Shown here one piece after another: positions 23,311 through 33,915 of a stretch of 64,000 bases of DNA (position 1 is the first letter of the stretch; each line of letters starts with the position of its first letter). A program made the translations under genes and the position numbers. The notes under the pieces were generated by a model. That model saw nothing but the letters and a program-made list of their open reading frames with translations, did not search any database and was not told where the DNA came from. This stretch comes from Hysterium pulicare CBS 123377 (taxonomy: Eukaryota > Ascomycota > Dothideomycetes > Hysteriales > Hysteriaceae): contig AJFK01000011.1 of NCBI GenBank assembly GCA_000467715.1, forward strand, positions 1 to 64,000, read 5' to 3'.

Positions 23311-25689
23311 ATGGGGGACCTCAAGTCAAGACTGACAAGTGCGCGGGCCAAACTCTTGCGAAGAGGGAGTTCCAACTCGACTTCTGCAAAATCCATCACG
23401 TCTTCAACCACGAGCAAAGGCCAACCGCGGCGCTCCGTGTCTTTGACGAAGCTCGCAGAAGTCTCTACGCAGCAGCTCAACGACGCTGACGAAGACTCCG
23501 ACCAGAGGCTGTCGAGATCAGCCGAGCTGCCAAAGCCAAAGGGCCCGCAGCAGTCTGTCGAGACCTTCGCCGACAAACGGACCGAGAGTTTAACCTCCAA
23601 GGATCGACACTCTCAAGACACCAACACCACGCAGTCTCCTACAGCAGTCCAAGCTGTCTGTCCTGTTGTGACTCTCGAAGAGCCAACGCCCATTCCCATT
23701 CCTGCCCAGCCGATAAACTTGTCTCAAGTTCAATTGGACACTAGCGATCAGCTGCATGACGCCGACGAACCCTCTCCGCTGCCCACGAGAACGCGCTCTC
23801 CAGCACCGAAGCCAACACCACCCGGTGTTATTCGACGGCAGTCCCTAGTAACTGGCTCGAATGCCAAAGTTATCAAAACATTACTAGACCCGGAAACCAC
23901 CGCTCCACCCTCCGCTGGCCTCGGTCCTACAGATTACTTCACTACCGGCCCTGCCACCTTCAATCCCGGCATGCTCCATCGGAAGATATGGGTCAAGCGG
24001 CCAAATGCATCCGCTACCTTGGTACAAATACGGGAGGATGATTTGGTGGATGATGTACGGGACATGATATTGAAGAAGTATGCCAATTCTCTAGGGAAAA
24101 GTTTCGACGCCCCGGACGTGACATTGAGGATACATCCAAGAGACCCAAATCAGAAGTCTGCAGACCGAATATTAGGCCCCGAGGAAGAAATGTGCAGGAC
24201 CTTGGATGCCTATTTCCCCGGAGGACAGACCGTCAATGAAGCCTTATCCATCGAAGTACCTCAGAGAAGGACACCCAGACCATCGCCGCGAGCTGTGCAG
24301 CATGGCATGCCCTACTATTACGATGAATCAAGGCCTATCGATAATGCTTCGGAGTATTTCCCGCCCATGCCGATCGTCAATCCATCACCAGCTGCTATGA
24401 CTGCTATTTCACACGACAGTAGAGCATCCTTATCTCATGCTACACATTCGATCTCCGTCCTCCATACTGGGCAACTACCTCCGCTGCCTTCGCCAGGGAG
24501 CACTCGTCGCGGCCATCATGGCAGACCGAAATATCCCAGACACAACACCGCTTCTCCGACAACACTGACTGGTCCGCCTGCTCCACTGCCTGTGTCTCGT
24601 CCTCCGCAGAGTCGTCCTCGACAAGATTCCTCCGCCTCCGAAACGAAACACTCGGCCGCAGCTGCGCCTACTATTCCTACTCCTCCCGCCGCGGAACCAC
24701 CCACGGCAGCACGACAGAACTCAACACCGCCTACTCCTCGTCTTGCGTCACCTAGACCTACAAAAAATCGCAAGAAACAAAAGTCCACGGAAACTCCCAC
24801 TCTTCCAGCGGGCCTTCTCGACGGTTCGGTCCCGCCCATAAATGTCCTTATCGTAGAAGACAATATCATCAATTTGCGGGTCTTGGGGGCTTTCATGGAG
24901 CGCCTTAAGGTCCGATGGCAACGGGCAATGAACGGGAAAGAAGCAGTAACTAAATGGAGAGCCGGCGGATTCCACTTGGTGCTCATGGATATTCAGTTGC
25001 CCATCATGAATGGCCTTGAAGCGACAAAAGAGATCAGGAGGCTTGAACGTGTCAACAGTATCGGGGTTTTCAGCAGTGCGAGTAGCGAAGCACCTACCTT
25101 GAAGCTGGGAGTAGACGATAAAGAGCTCAAAGAGGAGGACAAGCTGGGAGACATGGGTCTTTTCAAGAGCCCTGTAATTATTGTGGCGCTGACGGCTAGC
25201 TCACTGCAGAGTGACAGGCATGAGGCTTTGGCTGCTGGGTGCAATGACTTCTTAACCAAAGTGAGTACCGCTCATCCCGGAGATTCTGCGAACTTTGAAC
25301 TAATTGCTCTTGGCTGCTAGCCTGTAAACTTCGTTTGGTTAGAGCGCAAAGTCAAAGAATGGGGTTGTATGCAGGCCCTGATCGACTTCGACGGATGGCG
25401 TAAATGGAAGGATTTCGCCGCACAGTCCGAAACGACGAAGAGTACCTCGAAATTATCTTCTAGCTACCTAGGTACAGCACCGAGGCCGAAGTCAAATAAC
25501 ACTTTAAACTCCACCTCCTCTACAAATGCCAGCAATGGAAAGATTGGGCCCACTGGAGTCACTGCAGCAGCCAAAGCCAAGAAAGAGGAGGACAGAAAGA
25601 AAAGACAGAGTATCGGTATGAGTGCACCGGTTCTCGAAGAAAGGGAGAGTGACTCGCCGGTACCGGGAGCAGAAAGTTCAGGCAGCTAG
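23311..25689 (+). CDS. SSK1: Response regulator of the HOG osmostress pathway
   Basis: Two exons, 23311-25260 and 25321-25689, joined across a 60 bp intron give 772 residues. Residues 1-505 are mostly disordered and Pro/Ser-rich. A receiver domain starts at about 509 with INVLIVEDNIINLRVL and contains LVLMDIQLPIMNG, whose Asp (about residue 560) is the phosphoacceptor. It ends with the conserved Lys-Pro, and the intron falls exactly between those two codons. After the receiver comes the Ssk1-type tail VKEWGCMQALIDFDGWRKWKDF. Between the phospho-Asp and the Lys an acidic insert of about 45 residues is present, as in filamentous Ssk1. The protein takes phosphate from a Ypd1-type relay and, when unphosphorylated, activates the Ssk2/22 MAPKKK. 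Confidence 0.94.
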
Positions 25690-26659
25690 CAGTCTAACTT
25701 CACTTTCCACCCCTTTTTTTAATCGATACACTGTTCAGAGTCTGACATCACCACAATCAACTTCCACGAATCTCGACATGAACGAGTTCCAGAACTTCTC
25801 GCACTTCGGTTGTAAATTGTTCACTCCGGCATCTAATTGGGACGGTTTCGTCTAGAATCACCTGGACCAGCAGCATCCACATACTGCTATCTATTTCCTT
25901 TGTCTTATGTCTGTGTCAGCGTTCACGAGCGTTGTTCCATTGATATCTCATCGAGAGTTCGCAATTTTGAGTTGCACATCTGCTTAGTGCGGGTACGCTG
26001 AGCGGTAGACTTCTGATTCTACTGCGTCCAGTTAAGGATTTTTATCACGTACATGATTCAGACGGGAAGATATGTCTAGCTTGTTGAGGGCGTGCGCTTG
26101 TTCTACGCATCGGTACGGATATCAGCGGCCTGGGTATATTTGGCTCAGCTTGTCTTTTTGTAATGTAATTCATAAGAGGATTGACGGGGAAGTCGTACGA
26201 TAGTGAGAGAATTAATATTGGCTGTTCACGATGGGTGTCATGACTCGTCGTGCTATCAACATTCCATCAACATTCTATGTCGATGGATGGAAAATAATCT
26301 ATCCTTTGACGGTGTTCATGGATAGAGGAAATCCATCCTTCAACAGTGTCGATAGATGCAAAATATCTGTCTGTCGACAGTGAAATGTATACCAATACAC
26401 AAATGCCAGGAGTTTTTGCACCGAAAGTTGACATTTGATGTCACACCTGGTCTCAAGCTTGTCCAATTGGGTGAAACAAGCTTACGGGCCGAGAGTGGGA
26501 CCGTCACGCCGTGGGACCTCCGCAGAGCTCAGCCCTATCACAAGCCCCTTCGACAAGTACATGTACCTCGTCCTGGAGAAATGAAGCGTAAGGTGCTATA
26601 CAACTCGTCTCACGATGCTAGAGCTAACATTCCTCAGCTAGATAAAGTCTCGGAACGCA
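25690..26659. other. Spacer and GYP2 upstream region
   Basis: About 970 bp. It holds the SSK1 3' flank, a set of three hairpin-like tandem repeats (26280-26382) and the probable GYP2 promoter/leader. No gene was recognised. Confidence 0.5.
26280..26382. repeat. Three tandem hairpin-like units of 34-35 bp
   Basis: Units at 26280-26314, 26315-26348 and 26349-26382, each starting near TCGATRGATR and ending near CRACAGTG. Inside each, a left arm of the type GGATRG can pair with a right arm of the type CYATCC around a short A-rich loop. The units differ by several bases, but the arms stay mostly complementary. Confidence 0.65.
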
Positions 26660-29600
26660 ATGTTTAACTTCACCAATCTGGTGCAGAAGGCTCAACAGTT
26701 CATCGATCCTACTCTCTCCATTGCCGGTCCCACCTCTGATCGCAGACCTTCGAAAGCGACTCTGTTCCGATATCAATTCAGACTTCCCGACTCTCAAAAC
26801 CCGCTGCAAGAGATCACCGCCGAGCTTACACTTTCCCCGCACCATAGCTTAAGAGGGGGTTCTAGCGACGGCGGCTCAACCGAGAAGGACCGCGATCGAG
26901 TCCAGGGAAATCATTATGTCGGGAAGCTCCATCTCAGCGAGCATTTTCTCTGCTTCTCTACCCATGGCTCGAGTTTCTTGCATACAGCTAGCTTGAGCTC
27001 CTCCAGCAGCTTTACAGGGCAGACGCACGGGACCGGCCCCGCGGGCAATGGCTTCACGCTTCCCTTATGCGCTATCCGGAGGGTCGAACGGCTGCACAGC
27101 CAGAGCTATATGTTCGCTTTAGCTATAACAACCTGGAATGGTTCGGCAGACGCGAAGTCTAGAGCTCCTAGCGGCCAGAAGCTCACCATCCAACTGGCGG
27201 GGAGTCGGATACAATGCGAGAGATTCTGCGACGGACTCAAGAAGGGACTCAGGGAGGGTGTTAAAGATGTCGAAAATCTGCGGGCCGTGGTTTCACATTG
27301 CTACTCCGAATACCTCTTATGTGATGAGGTGAACGAGAAGGGAGCTCTAGAAGAAGGAAAGAAAGCTAGAGAACATCCAGATACCGGGCTTGGAATGGTC
27401 TTTAAATACCCTGGAAATGCTCGAAAGCTGAGGGATGCGACAAAAATAAGGCTATGGCGCGAGTACCTGAGAGGTGCGTGTTCGTTGGGTTGGCGGGTAA
27501 CTGCATGCGAGTTTGCTAATGCGAGGCAGAGAATGGCCGGAATTCTACTATAATACGGCAACCAACATTTCACAAACTTATTCGTGTTGGTCTCCCAAAT
27601 CGATTACGAGGGGAAATATGGGAGCTAGCATCTGGTTCCTTCTACCTACGACTTCAAAATCCTAAGCTCTATACCGAGACGCTTGCAAAATTCTCTGGAC
27701 GAGAGTCGCTAGCTATCGATGAGATCGAGAAGGATCTTAACAGAAGCTTACCAGAATATCCAGGTTTCCAAAGCGAAGAAGGAATTGGGCGGTTACGAAG
27801 AGTTTTGACGGCGTATAGCTGGACAAACGAGGAAGTCGGTTACTGTCAGGCCATGAACATTGTCGTTGCAGCCTTGTTAATGTAAGTCCTTACTCTGCTT
27901 CGCTTCCTGACACCATATTGAACAATACAGATATATGTCCGAGTCGCAGGCATTTTTCTTACTGTCCATTTTATGTGACCGACTTCTTCCAGGATACTAT
28001 TCAACCACCATGTACGGAACCCTACTAGATCAGCGAGTTTTCGAATCACTCGTGGAAAAAACAATGCCAATTCTCTGGGACCATCTCGTAAAGTCTGACG
28101 TTCAGCTATCTGTGGTGTCTCTTCCATGGTTCCTTTCACTCTATATCAATTCCATGCCTCTCATCTTCGCATTTCGTGTCCTCGACGTTTTCTTTCTTGA
28201 AGGTCCGAAAGTACTTTTCCAAATCGGTCTGGCCATATTACGGATTAATGGAGAGGAGCTTTTGGACGCAACCGATGACGGCACTTTCATTTCCGTTTTG
28301 AAATCATACTTCTCGCGACTGGACGAATCCGCACATCCCAGGTCTGAGAATCCGAAACTTCGGGCAGTCACTCGGTTCCAGGAGCTTATGGTGGTTGCAT
28401 TCAAAGAATTTGCCGGAATAACACAGAATACGATCTCGGAGCAACGTTCCAAACATAAGGACGCCGTTCTTGCCAACATTGAGAGCTTTACGAAGAGAAC
28501 GTCGATAAGAAATCTTGGACCCGAAAGCAAACGACTAAGCGTGAACGATCTCGGGTTTCTCTATGACCGCTTCTATGCCGTTCTCTACGAACGACAGCAA
28601 CGTGCAGAGATCATGCAACAAGAAGAGGACAAGCGAGCGAAGGCGGGGAGATCTAAAGCAATTGAAACCGTGACCGGGTTTTCTGGAGAGACGGTGGAGA
28701 AAGGGAGAGTAGCACTTGGCCCAAGTCCAACTCAAATGGACTATGATGGCTTCAGGGAATTCTTAGCTGGTAAGTGGCTATACCGAATCACTTACTGGAT
28801 GTTGCATTTTATGTCCCTTCCCACAAGAAGATACAACTCGAACACACGAGAATTCTTTGCTATGTTGTACCTTGCTGACGCCCAAATGTGCAGGAATTGC
28901 AAAATGGGCCGTAACAGACTCACCCAGCTCGCCGCCCGAGCTGAACGGAGATAAGCCTAGTCATTCATATTTTGGCAACAGCATGCGAGGACGCCCCGCT
29001 GCCCTCTCCCCTTGGGGAAGCGGGCCGGAGCCAACTGACCACGAGTTCATGAAACGCCTCTTCCGTCGTTGGGACGCCGACATGAATCATTCGCTTAGTC
29101 TTCAAAATGTCGTTACTGGATTTGCCCAAGTCAAGGGTACTAAAGACATCATGTCCAATATCAGCTATTTTTTCGAGCTGTATGACGATGATGGAGATGG
29201 GAGAGTAGATCGTGAGGGTATCCTGAGGATCTCAGAAGCGCTATTATTCTTGTCGAGAAGGGGTTTTGCGGAGGGGATCTCGCCGAGCCCGTCAATGCAG
29301 GATCTCAATGCATCGCCAGAGCGAAGAGAAAACAGAGACGAGCAGTTTCTGAGCAGTATATCAGCATTCATTCGCCGCTGCTTCGAATACGCCGATCCAG
29401 ATCACCCTTCAAACCAGGCCGCTAACCAGTCATCAGACCAAGCTACAGAAGCCATGGACAACTTCGCCATCGGCACAGATGATGAAGATGACCTGCTAGA
29501 TCTCGAGCTTCCTACCTCACCTAAGGCAAAAGCCAACCTGTCGCACACCGTCCCAGAACAGAGAACAGAAGACACCCTCTCCCCAACGCCATCCGACACC

Positions 29601-30221
29601 GATCCCCAATTCCCTAAAACTGAGAAAGCAAAGGCCGCAAACTTAGCCCTCGACCCCAATTCCCCGCTTCACATAACTCTCCCGACCTTCCGCATGGTAA
29701 TACTCGCCGACGAAACCCTCGAAGCATTCTTTGAATCCGGCTTCAGCTCCTCTTTCCGCCTCGCCGATGTGCCCCTCCCCTCTCACGCATCATCGTCTTC
29801 GAACCTCACCACCTTCTCTAATGCCGGAAAACAAGTCGCCTCAGCAGCCGGTTTAGCAGGCGCAGGCGGTGCCGTTGGCGGCGCAGGAGCTGGCGTCGTA
29901 CCGCCTGGCAAGGGTCTAAGAGGCATGCTTGACAATATCGTCTCGGACGGTATGCGCGTTGCAGCAGAGGTGAAGAGGAGAATGGATGAGGCGCAGAAAG
30001 AGATGGATCGGGAGGCGAAACATGGACGCGAAGAGGACGATGAGGAAGAGGAGGAAGGCGGTAGGGATAAAGACTTGCTGGAGGGCGCGGAGACGGCGGA
30101 TGTGGATGTTAGTAGGGGACAGGCTACGGATCTGCTTGGTGTGCCGAGTGAGCAGGCGAAGGAGAGCAGACAGAGGAGTGTTAGCGAGGCCAGTGGGAAG
30201 GTTGTAGAGTTCGAGCGGTAG
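26660..30221 (+). CDS. GYP2: GTPase-activating protein for Rab/Ypt GTPases (GRAM-TBC-EF)
   Basis: Four exons, 26660-27473, 27530-27881, 27931-28769 and 28894-30221, join in frame to 1110 residues. A GRAM-like region (about 60-200) is followed by a TBC domain (about 290-500). The TBC domain has both catalytic fingers: IxxDxxR as IEKDLNR (near residue 337) and YxQ as GYCQAMN (near 375). A C-terminal EF-hand type loop, [12 protein letters not shown], lies near 770. The remainder is acidic and disordered, with a Gly/Ala-rich patch and a Glu/Asp run. This order matches Gyp2/Mic1-type RabGAPs that act on Ypt6 and other Rabs in endosome-Golgi traffic. The last intron (28770-28893) is longer than the others, and the start [17 protein letters not shown] fits the family N-terminus. 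Confidence 0.92.
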
Positions 30222-30842
30222 TGGTCGAAAATGGCGATGTTGGTCTTATAGGCATGCATTTAAGGCATGAGGTTTACTTTCTCATAGGTTCAGGGCGCTT
30301 TCTCGACGGTGTTGCTGCTGGGGATATCGGATTCAGTCTTTATGGGGATTTTTATGAGTTAGATTAGTTGGTGCCCCGATTGCATAGGTCATGTATCGAC
30401 TTGAGTGTACAGCTGCAAGTTCCCTCACAGATATCGGAACGCAGACTTCATCTCATACTTTGCTGTGGATTCTGGGCCTGGTACTTTCGAATACTATGAG
30501 ATATCATAAAGCCTAGCCAAGCGTATGGCATCTTCAATAGATGACGCAAAGTCGGCTCGAAAACATCCCCCTGAAGTGAACACAATGACTCAATTCACCG
30601 GAAATAGAGTAGACCCTGCTCCGCCAAAGCGATAGACAATGCAAAGCTGTGCGATGTCGAAACAGAAGAAACGTTTCGAGACGTACGATGTCTGTTGGTG
30701 TAGGTGCGAATACCAACCGTGTTTCAATCTACCCAACCCAAAACGAGAACACCTCCAGGTCCGAGGAATGGCAAAGTATCTGGACAATCAGATGTCGTCG
30801 AAATTCGCTCTAACACGTAAGCCGGCACGATAGGGGGGACGC
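30222..30842. other. Convergent 3' spacer
   Basis: About 620 bp between two stop codons on facing strands. No gene recognised. Confidence 0.5.
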
Positions 30843-31991
30843 CTAATCAGTCATCTCGATGTCCTGAGCATCCTCTCCTTTCACCTCCTTCTCTTTCCCC
30901 TTCTCTTCCTTTCCAGCGTTCTTATCGAAATCCTTGACAATTGCCCTATCACCCTTGAGCCTTTCATTCCACCAAACTCCATCGTGGGCGCTCTTCAACA
31001 ACATTTCTTTCCCCTTCCTAGCTTTAGCCCGGAGATCAGGTGGTTCAATGCTCAGCCTTCCTCCCATTTCTCGAGAGTGCTGTTCATCCGTCAACCTCCA
31101 AAGTCTTTCCTCCTCGGCTAGTTGCATTTTCATTGACTTCACAGCATCCGTAGCCGCTTTGCGACGGGGTCGCTCTCCAGCTGTGGGAGCCGAGGCCAAC
31201 TTCGTTCTTGGGGGTAGGAACAGCACTCGATTGCTGTTTCCTGAAGGCTTGCAAGCACTTGCTGTAGGGCTGGGAGTAACGCTGGCCCTGGAAAAAACAC
31301 TGGCGCGTCGACTTGAGGTTGGTGTCGCGGGTGGAGTTGGTGGAGCGCGTCCTTTCGCAGCCGTATACATCTTCACTACCCTCAACTTCGAACGGTCTTT
31401 TTCATCCTCTCTCATCCATTCAGGGTCGCTATCTTCATATTTACGTTTCTTCGCTAGAGACTTCGGCGACTCCAACTTTGCTTTCCGAGAGTGAAGGTGC
31501 GTGATTTCGGCTTCTGACCCATCACTCAGGTCGACGATTCGTTCGCGTTTGCGGAGTGTTGTGGGAGATGCCACAGATTTAGGAGTCGTAGGTGATGGTG
31601 GTGTTTTGTTCACCTTGTTCTGGACCTTCTGGACCCTGGACACTAAGTTTTTCGCAAGCTCAGCTTGTTGTTCATTGAGCATAGAAGCAGGGCGAAAAGT
31701 TACCCCATTAGGGCCGTGAAGAGGAGCCTCAAGCTTTGGAGGAATTGGAGGAGACTTCAAAGAAGCTAGCTGAACAAGTCCAGATGTTGCCTCATCTCCA
31801 CTGCTGTCGGGGTCGTAGGTCAAGTCGATTATGACTGTCTTGCGTGGCGGCTTGAAGTGAGGTTTAGACGCTTGCTGCATTGCTTCGTTGGTGTCCGTGG
31901 ATATCGACCCCAGTCCAGATGAAGATTCATCTGCAGGAGGACCTGAGTCGGCCATTGTGGAGCAATGGAAGGCTCGGAAACTGATGTCCAT
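30843..31991 (-). CDS. Disordered nuclear-type protein with two SUMO-interaction-like motifs
   Basis: Single exon of 382 codons. Translation more likely starts at the second Met (31955), giving 370 residues with MADSGPP. The protein is rich in Ser, Pro, Lys and Glu and has no globular domain I recognise. Two segments, VIIDLTYDPDSSGDE (near residue 50) and IVDLSDGSEAE (near 150), combine a hydrophobic core with acidic/Ser flanks, the usual form of SUMO-interacting motifs. Basic clusters (KKRKYEDSDPEW, PRRKAA) could act in nuclear import. A more ordered region with WWNERLKGDRAIVKDFDKN lies near the C-terminus. A SUMO-linked nuclear role is inference only. Confidence 0.75.
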   Translation of the reverse strand: MDISFRAFHCSTMADSGPPADESSSGLGSISTDTNEAMQQASKPHFKPPRKTVIIDLTYDPDSSGDEATSGLVQLASLKSPPIPPKLEAPLHGPNGVTFRPASMLNEQQAELAKNLVSRVQKVQNKVNKTPPSPTTPKSVASPTTLRKRERIVDLSDGSEAEITHLHSRKAKLESPKSLAKKRKYEDSDPEWMREDEKDRSKLRVVKMYTAAKGRAPPTPPATPTSSRRASVFSRASVTPSPTASACKPSGNSNRVLFLPPRTKLASAPTAGERPRRKAATDAVKSMKMQLAEEERLWRLTDEQHSREMGGRLSIEPPDLRAKARKGKEMLLKSAHDGVWWNERLKGDRAIVKDFDKNAGKEEKGKEKEVKGEDAQDIEMTD

Positions 31992-32525
31992 TCAAGATCA
32001 ATGCATTCAAGGGCAGCAGAAGAAGAAATCAGGTGGAAAGATGAGCTCAAACGGAAGATGAAACGAGAGTGAAGAACAAGTGATATCAGACGATTACAAA
32101 ATCAACGAGCGGTGAAACAGTGATGAGGTGAGACTGAAAGGTAAGGAAAGGTGAAGCAGGTTTCCGATGCAGGTTTCCGACATTAAGCAGGACGGGGAAT
32201 GGAAAATGGTAGTGCTGTCATCTACAACTAAAGATTGTTCTGTAAAGCTATGACTGAAATATAATCCGCCTTGGAATGGTGAGGCTGCTGTATGCTAAGG
32301 TACCTTGGGCTCTGGGGAAAGGAGATTACAGCCGTAGCAGCACAGAGTAGTACGGCACTTAAGGTTTCTATACCATTGAAGGTCTCTACCAGAACAAGAT
32401 GCACAAACTCAGCCAGAATCCATTAACGAAGCTGTGTGCTCCGTCTTGATATCGTTTTATGCTAACCCATTCATATGTTACAAGGATATACAGACCAAGC
32501 CACCCACACGGCCCCATCGATGCGT
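31992..32525. other. Spacer between two minus-strand genes
   Basis: About 530 bp. It contains the promoter of the SIM-like protein gene and the MRPL31 3' flank; nothing else seen. Confidence 0.5.
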
Positions 32526-33067
32526 TCAGAAACCCGGCGGATTGAGGCGCTGCGATACTCGCGTCCACTTCGGCACTTCTGTAGAACGACACTCATTAGC
32601 CTTCGTGATGTGATTGTCAACTCATTTCTCGACGCAAAGCTGCACCGAGACCACCCTATGTGATCCCACAAATGATTGCTGTGACTCACTATGTATGCCC
32701 TTCCGATATCTCTTGACCTTCCGGTCAAAGACCGAGTATTTATCCTTCGGTAACATCTCCGCCTCGGTCGGCATCTCCTGTTTCCACCTCTCCACCTTCT
32801 TTGTAGTCTTCCCTAGCTTTGCCAATGCATTATCCAGCGTCGCAACGATGTTGTCGACGTTTCGTAATCGTTCGCGATGGCGGTATTTTTGGTGGCGAGA
32901 GAGGCGCCAGGGTATCTTCCTGAAGGGAATATGTCAGTTGAGGTCTTCAAAAGGGTGTAGCATGCCGAGAGGTCGATTGGGTGATAATGAAGCGAGGAGG
33001 AAACAGAGCAGCATTACCATAATAGACCTCCGGAAAGGGGGTTTGTGAGGCGAAAGGGACCGAACAT
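32526..33067 (-). CDS. MRPL31: Mitochondrial large-subunit ribosomal protein mL60 (YmL31)
   Basis: Three short exons on the minus strand, 33067-33018, 32919-32690 and 32578-32526, give 110 residues, the family length. It starts MFGPFRLTNPLSGGLLWKIP, then RHQKYRHRERLRNVDNI, a central EAEMLPKDKYSVFDRKVKRYRKG and the end KVPKWTRVSQRLNPPGF. These follow yeast Mrpl31 closely, including the KYxxFxRKVKxYRKGxHKxPKWT core. Both introns (98 and 111 bp) are GT-AG. The outer exons are too short to show up as open frames on their own. The N-terminus is basic and likely serves in mitochondrial targeting. Confidence 0.93.
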
Positions 33068-33378
33068 TGTGAGGGTGTTGTGTTGGGAGGCTTTGAATTG
33101 AAGATTGAAGATTCACTATGGCCCCTGCTGCTCGAGATCAGCCTTGGCCATCTAATCTAATCTAATCTAATCTATGTACCTCTGCTCGCAAACATCAGTT
33201 CCGCTCAGTCTACCAACACAATCTCTCTTCAAACCCTTCCCACGTTCGGAACTCAACCTCAGAGAGCTCAATCCCTGAGCACAGACTTCACACGACCCTC
33301 CAAGCCCCCTCCGAAGCTCTTAGGGACATACAACCCAGCCAGCCACGGAAACCCTTCAAAAGCTCCGCCAACCCCACA
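33068..33378. promoter_or_regulatory. Bidirectional promoter of MRPL31 and TRS20
   Basis: Only 311 bp separate the two divergent start codons, so the promoters must overlap. The region includes a TCTAA microsatellite and CT-rich leader sequence before the TRS20 ATG. Confidence 0.6.
33151..33174. repeat. (TCTAA)n microsatellite
   Basis: Nearly five perfect TCTAA units within the shared MRPL31/TRS20 promoter. Confidence 0.95.
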
Positions 33379-33915
33379 ATGTCGTATCTCTTCACCATAT
33401 TCGGGACCAAAGACCAACCGCTTTTCAGCCACGAGTTCGGCACCAGCAAACAAGGTGGCGATGGCGTATCCCGCTTCACAGACACCGCCCGTCACAACAA
33501 CGAATTCGTAATCCACTCCGCGCTCGACATAGTCGAAGAAGTGCAATGGGGACCCAACAACACTTCTGGCGGCGCTCCCATGTACCTGAAACACATCGAC
33601 AAATTCCAAAACTGTTACACCAGCTGTTGGATCACTGGTGGCAATGTCAAGTTCCTGCTTCTAACGAGTCCGAGTGCGAGTGCCCCCAGTGGACGAGGCA
33701 GTTTGGTGGGCAGTGGAAGACAGAGTGCATATCCGGCTGCCAGTACTTATAACCCGAGTAGTCCGGCGACCGAGGAGGCGGTCAAGAACTTCTTTTTGGA
33801 TGTCTATGAGGTCTATGTCAAGACTATTATGAATCCGTTCTATGCGCTCGATCAGAGGGTTACAAGTCCAATCTTCAGAGGGAGGGTTGCGGCTGCGGCG
33901 AAGAAGTATCTGTGA
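33379..33915 (+). CDS. TRS20: TRAPP complex subunit (sedlin/TRAPPC2 family)
   Basis: An intronless 178-residue protein. The longin-like fold is indicated by MSYLFTIFGTKDQPLFSHEF at the start, a central HSALDIVEEVQW and MYLKHIDKFQNCYTSCWITGG, and a C-terminal VKNFFLDVYEVYVKTIMNPFYAL, all typical of Trs20/sedlin. A Ser/Gly/Pro-rich insert of about 35 residues (about 95-130) sits between the last strand and helix; fungal Trs20 proteins commonly carry such a loop. Trs20 is a small core subunit of TRAPP, which tethers ER-derived vesicles and helps activate Ypt1. Confidence 0.95.
   Translation: MSYLFTIFGTKDQPLFSHEFGTSKQGGDGVSRFTDTARHNNEFVIHSALDIVEEVQWGPNNTSGGAPMYLKHIDKFQNCYTSCWITGGNVKFLLLTSPSASAPSGRGSLVGSGRQSAYPAASTYNPSSPATEEAVKNFFLDVYEVYVKTIMNPFYALDQRVTSPIFRGRVAAAAKKYL

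Noticed and set aside
11247-30221. A signalling gene cluster (ROM2, PKA, SSK1, GYP2)
   Set aside because: The genes belong to separate pathways, lie on both strands and are mixed with unrelated housekeeping genes; chance neighbours are the simpler reading.
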